A stretch of DNA of 38,684 nt from Lachnospiraceae bacterium. Its GTDB lineage: Bacteria > Bacillota > Clostridia > Lachnospirales > Lachnospiraceae. The position numbers and the translations under genes are program-made. The stretch spans positions 1-38,684 of the forward strand of contig JAFSYI010000069.1 in assembly GCA_017450065.1 (NCBI GenBank), given 5' to 3'. Shown here one piece after another: positions 16,949-26,535 of this stretch. How positions within the stretch are numbered: the first letter of the stretch is position 1; the number at the start of each line of letters is the position of its first letter. The notes under the pieces are model-generated. The model did not search any database and had not been told where the DNA came from. It saw only the letters and a program-made list of their open reading frames with translations.

Positions 16949-17167
16949 CTAAAGTGCCGCTATATTAGCAAGATCAACCTTGGCAACTATGGGATATTTT
17001 GCCAGAAATTCTTCCATTTCTTTCATGCATGTCTCCATATCCACAGAATTTGCTTTAAGCCTCTTCTGCATTTTGGAGATCATCATATTGAAGGCAAGAT
17101 TTGCCGATGTGTATCTTATCTCTCCGTACAGTATCTTCTCAATCTTTTCCTTAACAACCGCGTCCAT
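16949..17167 (-). CDS. Small helical protein in the kinase cluster, unknown
   Basis: This 72-residue, all-helical-looking protein (MDAVVKEKIEKILYGEIRY, then MISKMQKRLKANSVDMETCMKEMEEFLAKYP) has no signal peptide or membrane helix. It has a good AGGAGG ribosome binding site and sits 13 bases after the DegV-containing kinase and 25 bases before the FIST-like gene. It is therefore almost certainly translated as part of the operon. Its size and position suggest a small adaptor or regulator of the kinases, but no family is recognised. Confidence 0.65.
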   Translation of the reverse strand: MDAVVKEKIEKILYGEIRYTSANLAFNMMISKMQKRLKANSVDMETCMKEMEEFLAKYPIVAKVDLANIAAL

Positions 17168-17180
17168 AAAACTCCTCCTT

Positions 17181-20100
17181 TTAACTTAATGCCTCTAAGA
17201 TCCCGTCATAATCAAATTTGTCTGCCTTCTCACAGATCAGATCAAACTTGTCTTTTTCCGAAGCAGGAATGGCGTATTCTTCTATTTCCTTCATGATATC
17301 ATCAATCATTTCACTGTTCATCTCTTCAGCCGCATTACGGAGTTCTTCATAAATACTCTCCATAAGAAACTCATCCGCCATGGGTTTATCGGAATCACCC
17401 CGGCTTTCCGACTCAAATAGGGGAGCCAGTATTTCCAGATAACTTAAATACTCATCCATTACGAATCCATGATTTTCTTTTATGTATTGAATATTATCTC
17501 CCTTTCCCGCCATTTCGAGCTTCTCTGCACAGTCTCCGAGCTCAACGGCTCCAACAAGCCTTGCGGAACTCTTAAGAGCATGTATCTTTATCGTATAATT
17601 CTCCCAGTTTCCGGATGAATAAGCATCTTCAAGTTCCTCATACTTACCCTTTATGGAATCATAGAATATCTTTAGCACCGTCTTGAAGGCCGCTTCAGAT
17701 CCTGAATTCTTTATTGCAATTTCTGTATCGATTCCTCTGATGTCTCCTATTGACAGATCATTATCCGGTTCGTCATTATCATCCGGTTTCTCATATGATC
17801 CCGCCTCTGCAACGGCTTCGGAGTATTCCTCTGCAAGCTCCTCCCCAACCGCAGATTCTCCGTATTCATCACCTGAGACATCCTCATGTGAAGATTCTTC
17901 CTGTATGTTCATATCATCTATATATGATGCTATGTTATATGATTTATTTGATTTAAGGAAATAAAGTATTCCAAGTGAGCCGGGACCGCAATTTAAAGAT
18001 ATCGCAGCCGATGCCTGCTGAAAAACAACGTGATCAAAATACGCTGTCTTATGGATCTCTTCTTCGATCCATTTAAGCATCTCCGTCGGAACATCCGCAT
18101 AAGTAATAAACAGTATATCAGAATCCGGTATTGCATCAGGCGGAAGGGCATATTTAATATATTTCCGGTATACTCTTCTTGTCCCGCCCAGCCATATTCC
18201 TCCTATATCTGTCCTGTCGTTTCTGATCCTTAGCGCCGGATGGATATTTAAAGCGCCTGCAAGCTTATTCAGATTAGAACTAACAAGCCCCTTCTTAGCC
18301 ATATATTCAGTGGTATTAATGATAAAGCTGCACTTGAGACGTTTCTTTACCGTATCAAGCTCTGACAGAATATCTTCAACCTGCTTTCCCTGCTGCATCA
18401 GCTTATATGCGATCAGTACAAGTATACCTGTGGTACTTGAGATACTCTCCGAATTGATGACCGTAACATTATCAAATGCTTTGGCCGCCTCGGAGGCTAT
18501 TTTAAAATCATCACTCATGCTTGTTGTGATAGCTATATGGATAAGATGATGCGCCTTCTTTAAATTTTCCACAAAGAATTCCGTATAATCGGCTTCACAC
18601 GGAGGTGCCGAAACTGCTTCCTTTCCGGATCCGATATGCTTAATAAGTTCATATGCGTCCATATGAAACCCATCTTTAAATATTCCTTCTTCCGTCTTAA
18701 TCACAAACGGAATAATGGGTATATGCAGCTTTCTTATCACAGAATCCGGAAGATCGCACATACTTGAGGATGTAATTATTACCGGAAGCTTCTGCGAATA
18801 CTTATCGGCCGTATGTATCTCTTCACCGTCTCCCGTCAAAACGGATCTTAATATGATCTTTTCACCTGAGATATGCCGTATAAGCATTTCTTCCATAGCT
18901 TCGCCGGAAACGGGCTTTACAAGGTATCCGTCAAATCCTGCCTGGTTATACAGCTCCCTGTTTTCGCTTCCCGCATTGGCTGTCAGAACAATAACCGGTG
19001 TGTTTCTGTTAAGGCCTCCGGTCTGGTTCCTTAATACTTCAAGACACTCTATTCCATCAATACCCGGCATCAGATGATCCATAAATATCGCATCATAATG
19101 AGTCCTTAAGCACATCTCCAGAGCTTCTTTCCCACTCCTTGCCACATCGATACCCATATCTGTATCCTCAAGCAGTCTGCGCTCAACCTCTAAGTTCATT
19201 TCATTATCATCTACTATGAGTATCCTGACTTCAGGCGCTAAGAAGCTGCTCTCATACACATTTCTTTTAACTATCTGCTGGTTATGGATATTCAGCTCTC
19301 CAATCCTGCTATGATCCGATACCTTCTGCTTTACCATAACAGTAAAGGTAGAACCCTCACCATAAACACTGTTAACAGTGATCGTTCCATCCATCAGTTC
19401 AGTAAGCTGTTTTACAATGCTCAGTCCCAATCCTGTTCCTTCAATATGACGGTTTTTCCCTTCATCCACACGCTTGAAAGCGTCAAACAGATATGGCAGG
19501 TCTTCCTTTTTTATTCCAATTCCCGTATCCGAAACGGATATCATCAGTTCCGCCTTATCCGTCTCTGCCACTCTGCTCTCTACACGAAGTCCGACATGAC
19601 CTTTTGCCGTATACTTTACTGCATTGTTTAACAGGTTTATTATTATCTGCTTAATACGGACCTCGTCTCCGTAAAGAACCGTGGGTACCTCAGGATCCAC
19701 GCTCACTTCAAATCCCAGTCCCTTATCATGGGCCCGAAGCCACATCATATTAACGATCTCCGAGAGCATATCTCCTATACGGTAGTCAACGGGAACTATG
19801 TCCATGCTCCCTGCTTCAATCTTGGAAAAATCAAGTATATCATTTATAAGTGCAAGGAGCATCTTACCTGAACCCTGTATACCCGAAGCATCCTTTATTA
19901 TATCATCCGACGCATCCTGATCTCTCAGGATAAGTTCGTTAAGACCTAATATTGAGTTGATCGGAGTCCTGATTTCATGACTCATGCTCGAGAAAAAGCG
20001 GTTCTGGGACCGGTTTAATTCTTCAACCCTTTCGGCTTCCGCATGAGCTCTCTTACTCTCTTCAGTGAAGATATTCTTTTGATACATAAGCATAAAATAC

Positions 20101-20615
20101 ATGCATATACCAACCAGTATAACCGACACAAGCGGATCCAGAAAGCTCATCAACATGGAATGCGGATATATCCATTCCAAATGCCTGTATGCCGACCAGA
20201 ATTCAAAAATACCGATGAACGTGAGTATGCCCATCATCGTAACCCTTAATCGGCCCGTAAGAGACATTCCGATGAACATATATGCAAATATGATCCAGTA
20301 TACTCCTCCTCCCCTTATTCCTCCTCCGTAATAGAAGGTTATCGGTAATATTATAAAGATCAGTACGCACACAGATATTAACGACCCTATCTGGATTTTT
20401 TCAAAGCGTATACTTAATGAAACCCATACCGGAATAGCTATTATGGATGCGGAAATGGTAACTATCTCCTGCATGCTTTCGCCTCCGATTATATCAAATA
20501 TCAGGGCTATCACCATTGCGGAGACTCCTATTATCGACAACATGATAAACGTTCGTTCTTCATAACTGCGTGTGAAGTCTGTAAGTCTTGCAAACAGCTT
20601 TTTTATAAGCTTCAT
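17181..20615 (-). CDS. Hybrid histidine kinase with embedded DegV domain: 7TM-HisKA-HATPase-REC-DegV-HPt
   Basis: This 1144-residue sensor has about six membrane helices (22-180), HisKA with phospho-accepting H213 (SSMSHEIRTPINSILGLNEL), and an HATPase with N-box NLLNNAVKYT, DTGIGI and GTGLGLSI. A receiver follows with D513 (IFMDHLMPGIDG) and K567. Residues 608-890 match the DegV fatty-acid-binding fold: IITSSSMCDLP for the usual TDS-x-x-DLP start, SAPPC for TSQPS, IAITTSMSDDF, VINSESISSTTGIL, INTTEYMAKKGLV, and GPGSLGI for GPGTVGV. An acidic linker leads to an HPt with H1012 (YTIKIHALKSSARLVG). The start overlaps the preceding kinase stop by four bases (ATGA) and has GGGAGGGG. I infer that lipid or fatty-acid binding modulates the relay; the fusion is directly visible. 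Confidence 0.9.
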   Translation of the reverse strand: MKLIKKLFARLTDFTRSYEERTFIMLSIIGVSAMVIALIFDIIGGESMQEIVTISASIIAIPVWVSLSIRFEKIQIGSLISVCVLIFIILPITFYYGGGIRGGGVYWIIFAYMFIGMSLTGRLRVTMMGILTFIGIFEFWSAYRHLEWIYPHSMLMSFLDPLVSVILVGICMYFMLMYQKNIFTEESKRAHAEAERVEELNRSQNRFFSSMSHEIRTPINSILGLNELILRDQDASDDIIKDASGIQGSGKMLLALINDILDFSKIEAGSMDIVPVDYRIGDMLSEIVNMMWLRAHDKGLGFEVSVDPEVPTVLYGDEVRIKQIIINLLNNAVKYTAKGHVGLRVESRVAETDKAELMISVSDTGIGIKKEDLPYLFDAFKRVDEGKNRHIEGTGLGLSIVKQLTELMDGTITVNSVYGEGSTFTVMVKQKVSDHSRIGELNIHNQQIVKRNVYESSFLAPEVRILIVDDNEMNLEVERRLLEDTDMGIDVARSGKEALEMCLRTHYDAIFMDHLMPGIDGIECLEVLRNQTGGLNRNTPVIVLTANAGSENRELYNQAGFDGYLVKPVSGEAMEEMLIRHISGEKIILRSVLTGDGEEIHTADKYSQKLPVIITSSSMCDLPDSVIRKLHIPIIPFVIKTEEGIFKDGFHMDAYELIKHIGSGKEAVSAPPCEADYTEFFVENLKKAHHLIHIAITTSMSDDFKIASEAAKAFDNVTVINSESISSTTGILVLIAYKLMQQGKQVEDILSELDTVKKRLKCSFIINTTEYMAKKGLVSSNLNKLAGALNIHPALRIRNDRTDIGGIWLGGTRRVYRKYIKYALPPDAIPDSDILFITYADVPTEMLKWIEEEIHKTAYFDHVVFQQASAAISLNCGPGSLGILYFLKSNKSYNIASYIDDMNIQEESSHEDVSGDEYGESAVGEELAEEYSEAVAEAGSYEKPDDNDEPDNDLSIGDIRGIDTEIAIKNSGSEAAFKTVLKIFYDSIKGKYEELEDAYSSGNWENYTIKIHALKSSARLVGAVELGDCAEKLEMAGKGDNIQYIKENHGFVMDEYLSYLEILAPLFESESRGDSDKPMADEFLMESIYEELRNAAEEMNSEMIDDIMKEIEEYAIPASEKDKFDLICEKADKFDYDGILEALS

Positions 20616-22666
20616 CTTACACCCCTCCCGTCATAGCTTATTTTCTTTGCCGGAAGTACCCGAAGCATAACTCTTTCAAAATCAGATGTATTGATAGGCT
20701 TGGCTATAAAGCCGTCGAAGCCTTCTTTCATAAACATTTCTCTTGCACCTGATACTGCATTTGCGGTGAGTGCAACGATCACGGCCTCCCTGTCCATATC
20801 TTTTGCCAGGGCTTTTATCTGCTTCATGGCTTCCACTCCGTCCATTTCCGGCATCATATGATCCATAAATATAAGATCATAATCATTCTCTCTGAATTTT
20901 CGGATAGACTCCATACCGCTTGCTGCAGTATCGATAACCATCATATAATCCCTGAACAGGGAAGTGGCGACAACAAGATTCATTGGTTCATCATCAACTA
21001 CCAAAGCCCTGACACCTTTAAAAACAGGCTTTTCCCTGTTCTCATTATTTTCTGATTCCCCGACATCATGTCCATCATTCAGTATCTTCATTATCGGATA
21101 AGCATATAAAGGTTTGGGCATAAGTATTATCCGGCTGTTTTCAGGAAGTTCAAAACCCGGCTCCGCCGTTACCACGATCGTTATTTCTTCCCTGGCAAGC
21201 AATTCGAAATAGCCTCTGTTCTCCTCATACTCTTCCTGTCCCATGAATACATGAGTCGCATTCAGCTTCTCCTTGAGACGTTCCACTTCATAGACCGTTT
21301 CTGCCGGATACAGTGGAACATTCATAGCCGATGCAAGGTTTGCAGCCATGTTCCGGTAAAAATCGCGAAGTCTCGGAACCTTATACTTATCGGGTCTTAC
21401 ATGGAAAAGAACTGCACCGTCAAACGACTCCCCCAGCTTAAGACAGGGTTTATCATCAACAACTTTCTGTGGAATAGTAACCCTTACTGTTGTTCCGTTT
21501 CTCCTGTCGCTTTCAATCTTGACAAAGCCACCCATCCTGTGTGCAAAACCATATACTATGAAAAGTCCCAGGCCTATGCCGCCGGAGCTGCGGTTTCTCT
21601 TCTTGTTAGCCTGGTACATTCCCTCAGTAACAGACCTTATATCATCACCATTCATGCCTATTCCGGTATCTGTCATTTCTATGGTAAGATTCACGCCGTA
21701 ATCCATATTCTCGGTATACATTTTCACATATATACCGCCTTTTTTCGTGAACTTTATCGCATTCTCCAGAAGATGCCTGAATATCTTATGAAGCTTTTTT
21801 ATATCTCCTGTCATCATCGCAGGTGTCATAGGGTTTAAATCAACAATAAGTTCCAGATCTTTAGCACTGTCATTCATACGAAAACTTGTAACCACATCAT
21901 TTATAAGGGATGTGCTCATGTAATTATCTTCTTCAAGAAATATCTTGTTTCTTTTGCATTCGGTATAATCCTGGATATCCTCGATCTGGTATGAGAGCCT
22001 TACTCCGGCTGTTTTAATGGAATCCGCCTCATATCCGATCCCTCTTTTGATCAGAAGGTCTGACATACCGTTAACCACATTTACCGGTGTCCTTAGCTCA
22101 TGTGATATATTGGACAAAAAATCTTCCATGCTATCATCATTTGCTTTAATACGTTCTTCTTTTATCCTGTTCTCTTCTTCACCATAGAGCCTGTCATTTA
22201 TACCCCTCACGTTGATATAATATATAAAAAGCACTATCAATATATGAAGCAGAAGCCTTGATATGACAAGCTTATCAAATACTAACGGGTCACCTCCGGG
22301 AAGATTAAAGATGTGAATAAATAACAGGGCAAAGTACTCAAAAAGAAAAATATGTATCATATAGATGCTGTTAAACATGGAATATGCTGCCATTGCCACA
22401 ACCACTACCAATGCCGTATCAAATAATGAACTCTTATGTACCCCATAATAAAACACCAAAAGAGCAGCATAGACAAAATAAAACACTTTCCGTATATCAT
22501 AATCTACCCGGCCGGAAAGATTAACTGCCCAAAGAGATATAAGTCCGACAACAATAACCGTAGGAACCCAGAATTCCCATCCCATCAGCTTTATCCCGGC
22601 AATTAAACCCAATGAAGACAGGGTTGCCAAAAAGACTATAAATTTCTCGTTATTCTTCTGACTCAT
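20612..22666 (-). CDS. Hybrid histidine kinase: TM-HisKA-HATPase-REC
   Basis: This 684-residue kinase has about six N-terminal membrane helices (8-152) and a short coiled coil. HisKA carries H189 (SNISHELRTPVNVVNG), and the HATPase shows LENAIKFT, DTGIGM and GGIGLGLFIV. A roughly 140-residue region resembling a decayed receiver follows (410-535, ending IILMPKPLYAYPIMKIL), then a complete C-terminal receiver with D602 (IFMDHMMPEMDG) and K656. It has no HPt of its own, so phosphoryl output should pass to the HPt of a neighbouring protein. It overlaps the REC-GGDEF gene by 17 bases and the DegV kinase by four. GGAAGGA precedes the ATG. Confidence 0.9.
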   Translation of the reverse strand: MSQKNNEKFIVFLATLSSLGLIAGIKLMGWEFWVPTVIVVGLISLWAVNLSGRVDYDIRKVFYFVYAALLVFYYGVHKSSLFDTALVVVVAMAAYSMFNSIYMIHIFLFEYFALLFIHIFNLPGGDPLVFDKLVISRLLLHILIVLFIYYINVRGINDRLYGEEENRIKEERIKANDDSMEDFLSNISHELRTPVNVVNGMSDLLIKRGIGYEADSIKTAGVRLSYQIEDIQDYTECKRNKIFLEEDNYMSTSLINDVVTSFRMNDSAKDLELIVDLNPMTPAMMTGDIKKLHKIFRHLLENAIKFTKKGGIYVKMYTENMDYGVNLTIEMTDTGIGMNGDDIRSVTEGMYQANKKRNRSSGGIGLGLFIVYGFAHRMGGFVKIESDRRNGTTVRVTIPQKVVDDKPCLKLGESFDGAVLFHVRPDKYKVPRLRDFYRNMAANLASAMNVPLYPAETVYEVERLKEKLNATHVFMGQEEYEENRGYFELLAREEITIVVTAEPGFELPENSRIILMPKPLYAYPIMKILNDGHDVGESENNENREKPVFKGVRALVVDDEPMNLVVATSLFRDYMMVIDTAASGMESIRKFRENDYDLIFMDHMMPEMDGVEAMKQIKALAKDMDREAVIVALTANAVSGAREMFMKEGFDGFIAKPINTSDFERVMLRVLPAKKISYDGRGVR

Positions 22667-23999
22667 AACGTTCCTTCCTCAGCTCTGACATTGCATACTC
22701 TATTTTGATCCTGTCATGATATCCCGCAAGCGATAATTCCTTCATTATGCGATCGATCAGTATGCTAATATTATCCTGTTTACACATGGGTAAAACCACA
22801 AAATACATATTATGCTGCCACCTGATCATAATATCGGATTTTCTGAGTGTATTTCTAAGGATATTACCGAATTCGGATACCATCTCCGAGAATAATACCC
22901 CCTTCTCCCCGGACGATAAGGAAAACAATATTCTTACAGCAGTTCCTCCGTAACGCACTAAAAAACGTTCAATAAAACGATAATTGCTTAAAAACGCTTC
23001 CTGTCCCAAAAGTAATGCCCCCTTACCCTCAGTACGTTCAGCCATAATCTTGATTATCCTGATAAGTTCCCCGTCTATATCCTTCTTAGGATTCTCTGCC
23101 GTCGTATCGGGATCATATATACGATAGCCATGCTTGCCTTCCCGTTTAGCTTCATAAAGCGCATTATCCGCATACTGAAACAGTATCTGATAATCCTTCC
23201 GGTTATCATCGGTAAAAGCAGCTCCTATCGATATTCCCAAAGGAATTCCATGATCTTCTCCCATCAGGGATATCGCTTCCTCTGCCAGCTGTTCATTAAG
23301 CCTCTGAGTTATGGATGCCACCGAATCCTCATTATTCATATCTGTGAAGAATCCCATAAACTCATCGCCGCCTATCCTGCATATCATATCATCGTTTCTT
23401 ACATTGAGCCTGACTATTCCGGAAAACGCAACAAGGACACGGTCACCCATATCGTGACCATAGAGATCGTTTACAAGCTTGAAATTATCAAGATCCATTA
23501 CCATTAAAGCACCTTTATCTGTCCTGCAAAGCTCGGATACTTTTTCCGTACCGCTGGCCTTGTTCAAAAAGCCTGTCAGCTTATCAAGTGTAGCTTCCTC
23601 GGTAAGGCTTTCTATCGTTTTATTGTTATCTATTGTGTTTTTTATACGTTTGATAAGGATGTCCTTGTCAAAAGGCTTGCGTATAAAATCAGAAGCTCCT
23701 GCCTTAAGTCCCCTGCGCTCTGTTTCGCTGTTATTCTCACCGGTCAAAAAGATCACCGGCGTCAGATTTCTTTCATGGTCTTCTTCATATTGACGCAGTG
23801 CGCGGTATGTCTCAAAACCGTCCATATCGGGCATCAATATATCCAGCAGTATAAGATCGGGTGTATGATCCATAATAAATTCCAGCAGATCCGCACCCGA
23901 ACGCAGACAGCTCACACGCATATTCTCTTCACGCAGCATATTTTTTGCATTTGTGAGGCTGAAAGGTTCATCATCTACAACTGTTATCCAGTAACCCAT
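22650..23999 (-). CDS. Response regulator REC-GGDEF with second, degenerate GGDEF
   Basis: This should make cyclic di-GMP when phosphorylated. The receiver (1-125) has D53 in LILLDILMPDMDG and K108. The active GGDEF domain (about 133-295) has GGDEF at 210-214, the DLDNFKLVND substrate region and the inhibitory I-site R201-x-x-D204 exactly five residues before GG. The last 140 residues look like a second, decayed GGDEF domain. KSDIMIRWQHNMYFVVLP aligns with RxxDxxxRxGGDEFxxxLP, keeping R386/D389 but losing the GGDEF signature. The gene begins 21 bases after the Cache kinase and overlaps the next kinase by 17 bases. No PilZ or EAL effector for c-di-GMP is clear in the window. Confidence 0.92.
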   Translation of the reverse strand: MGYWITVVDDEPFSLTNAKNMLREENMRVSCLRSGADLLEFIMDHTPDLILLDILMPDMDGFETYRALRQYEEDHERNLTPVIFLTGENNSETERRGLKAGASDFIRKPFDKDILIKRIKNTIDNNKTIESLTEEATLDKLTGFLNKASGTEKVSELCRTDKGALMVMDLDNFKLVNDLYGHDMGDRVLVAFSGIVRLNVRNDDMICRIGGDEFMGFFTDMNNEDSVASITQRLNEQLAEEAISLMGEDHGIPLGISIGAAFTDDNRKDYQILFQYADNALYEAKREGKHGYRIYDPDTTAENPKKDIDGELIRIIKIMAERTEGKGALLLGQEAFLSNYRFIERFLVRYGGTAVRILFSLSSGEKGVLFSEMVSEFGNILRNTLRKSDIMIRWQHNMYFVVLPMCKQDNISILIDRIMKELSLAGYHDRIKIEYAMSELRKERYESEE

Positions 24000-24020
24000 A
24001 TCTCTCTCCCAAAGTATCTG

Positions 24021-26309
24021 TCAGCCGTTCAGTAGTCTGATTATGGTCTTGTACTCATATTTATCCGATGCATCTTTGAGTTTATCAAATAATTCCTTAC
24101 TTTCTGCCGGAATGCGGTAATCACCCATTTCGGCAAAGATACTGTCAAGCATCTCGCAATCCATATCTTCCGCGGCTGCCCTTATCTCTTCAAATACACT
24201 CTCCATAAGGTCTGTATCGGCTTCCGGTTTATCATAGTCGGAATCAAATCCCGAAAACACCTCTTCCAGGGACTTTTTAAAGGAATCATATCTGTTTATA
24301 AATACATCATGATGGCTCTGTATATAGGCAATGTTTTCTTCTTTACCTGCATCCTCAAGTCTCTGTGCCTCCTCACCGAAGTCGTCCGCTCCTATGATCC
24401 TTGCCGAGCTTTTCAGGGCGTGAACCTTTATCGTATAATTTTTATAATCCTTATTCTCATAGAAGCTGTTAAGCTCCAAGGATTTTTCATCTATCGACTC
24501 ATAGAATACCTTTAAAAGAGCCAGGTATGACTCAGCGCTTCCACTGTTCTTAAGTCCTTTCTTTGTATCAATAATATCTGTATTTATCATAGCTATGGCT
24601 TCCGGAAGGTTTATGTGCTCTTCCGGGTTATCATCCCCGGTGCCGCATACCGTTACCTTATCCTCTGAAATATATTTAAGCATTATTTCTTCAAGCATTA
24701 TCGGATCAACCGGTTTTGCAAGGTAATCGCTAAAGCCCTCCGAAATATATTTTTCCCTAACTCCCGATATTGCATTTGCCGTTAGACACACAACAGGGGT
24801 TGAGACATTTTTATTTGATGGACTCTCTTTTATTCCATGAAGCGTTTCTATTCCATCTTTTTCCGGCATCATATGATCAAGAAAGATCATATCATACCTG
24901 TTCTTTTCAGTCAGCTTAACACACTCATCACCACTGTGCGCAGTATCAAGCATCACTCCCGTCTGCTTAATAAGGCTCTTAAATACCATAATATTCATGG
25001 GATTATCATCCACTACAAGCACACGCGCATCGGGAGCCGTAAATCTCTCATGATATTTGTAATCAGCGGTAGCCCGCTTTCTTATATAAAGGCTGCTGTC
25101 CTCATCTGCACCTTCTGTTTCAGCTAAGTCAGACTTCTCTGCACCTGTCTCCGAATAATCGAGCATTTCATCAACCAGACCCAGCAGATGCCTGCCAGCT
25201 GTCTTAACATTCTCAGAGTATTCACGGATCGCCGGTTCACCGCTCTCCCTTAAGATCATTTCGTTCATTCCAAGAATCGCATTGATAGGTGTCCTTATCT
25301 CATGGGACATTTTGGACAGAAAGTCCGATTTGGCATCACTCGCAGCGATCGCCTTCATCGACATATGCAGATATCTGTTGGAGCGTGTCATAATAATACT
25401 TATTATAAGCATAATGGCTATGACTACAGTAATGGTTACAAACATAATGGAATTAAGTGAACCAAATACGGATGTAGCATCTTTAACTGATATACAGAAC
25501 CATTCATTCTGTATATCCGCAACATATACTATATAGTTCGCCCCATTAAATATGAACTCAAAATAGTCGTTCTCTTTATTGAGCCTGCTTAATATCTCAG
25601 ATCCCAGCGTGCCCTTTTCATCATGATAATTCTTAAAAACCTCGCCAATATCCGAATGAGCCACTACCATTCCATCATCATTGAGGATCATTTCAATATC
25701 GGAGTTCCCGTTTTTTACAGCCTGCTCCGTCAGGTTCTGTATCCGGTCAAGAGATACATCAACCGATATTACGCTGACACCGTCACACAACGTCTTACCG
25801 AGAGCAAGCATCATATTTCCTGACTGAACATCAATGTAAGGATCCAGGATCGTAATTTCACCCGGATTCTCCATCGGTCTTTTATACCAGGGCCGCTCCG
25901 TTGCGTCATAATCCTTGGGCGGCTCCCAGTTGGTACCGCTGAAGAATCTTCCGTTTATGTATCCGTACAGGCCCGTCGAATTCTCTATAACGGCATTTCT
26001 CACCGCTGTTGATTCACCTACAAGATAATCCTGTATTTCTTCATCCGTCCTCTCTTCATTTATCATTTCATCCAATGTATAGGCGGCAAGTTTGACGGAA
26101 TCGATATTTGTAGTCAGATACCGCTCTATCTGATCTGCGGATTCTTTAGCTGTTATCTCACCGGTTTTTACTATATTATTTCGTTTCTCGTTATAGAGCA
26201 TACGGTAATACACTATGATTATTCCGGTAAAAAACAATATAACAAGAACGGCTATCACTATATTTCTTTTTATAAGCTTTCTTTTATCCCTGTCTGTATC
26301 TGTACTCAT
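24021..26309 (-). CDS. Cache-HisKA-REC-HPt protein lacking an HATPase domain
   Basis: Residue numbers here count from a TTG at 26342, the longest frame. Helix 28-47 is followed by a periplasmic/extracellular dCache sensor (about 50-290, with ATERPWYKRPMEN and ILDPYIDVQSGNMMLALGKTL) and a second helix (298-318). HisKA has H347 in SKMSHEIRTPINAILG. After HLLGLVDEMLDYSE there are only about 40 variable residues before the receiver (VLVVDDNPMN, D489 in IFLDHMMPEKDG, K543). The whole ATP-binding domain is therefore absent. An HPt follows with H641 (YTIKVHALKSSARIIG). It cannot autophosphorylate and must be phosphorylated in trans. The start is uncertain: TTG 26342, ATG 26327 or ATG 26309, none with an ideal ribosome site. 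It is the first gene of the cluster. Confidence 0.85.
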   Translation of the reverse strand: MSTDTDRDKRKLIKRNIVIAVLVILFFTGIIIVYYRMLYNEKRNNIVKTGEITAKESADQIERYLTTNIDSVKLAAYTLDEMINEERTDEEIQDYLVGESTAVRNAVIENSTGLYGYINGRFFSGTNWEPPKDYDATERPWYKRPMENPGEITILDPYIDVQSGNMMLALGKTLCDGVSVISVDVSLDRIQNLTEQAVKNGNSDIEMILNDDGMVVAHSDIGEVFKNYHDEKGTLGSEILSRLNKENDYFEFIFNGANYIVYVADIQNEWFCISVKDATSVFGSLNSIMFVTITVVIAIMLIISIIMTRSNRYLHMSMKAIAASDAKSDFLSKMSHEIRTPINAILGMNEMILRESGEPAIREYSENVKTAGRHLLGLVDEMLDYSETGAEKSDLAETEGADEDSSLYIRKRATADYKYHERFTAPDARVLVVDDNPMNIMVFKSLIKQTGVMLDTAHSGDECVKLTEKNRYDMIFLDHMMPEKDGIETLHGIKESPSNKNVSTPVVCLTANAISGVREKYISEGFSDYLAKPVDPIMLEEIMLKYISEDKVTVCGTGDDNPEEHINLPEAIAMINTDIIDTKKGLKNSGSAESYLALLKVFYESIDEKSLELNSFYENKDYKNYTIKVHALKSSARIIGADDFGEEAQRLEDAGKEENIAYIQSHHDVFINRYDSFKKSLEEVFSGFDSDYDKPEADTDLMESVFEEIRAAAEDMDCEMLDSIFAEMGDYRIPAESKELFDKLKDASDKYEYKTIIRLLNG

Positions 26310-26535
26310 ATCCTTCGTCTTCACCATATCAAATAAATTCAATTATCATGCAATATCTTTACTGCCTCATACAATATGTAATGCTGCCCTGTGGATATAG
26401 TGACTCATGGTTTAAGAATACCATAGTTCAGGAGCCTGTTCAAACATTATAGACAACTCCCCGGATTTATCTGACATTAAAAAAACCATTCATATCGATC
26501 CGGCTTTTATGACTGTCAAAAAGACCGGGGGCTTT

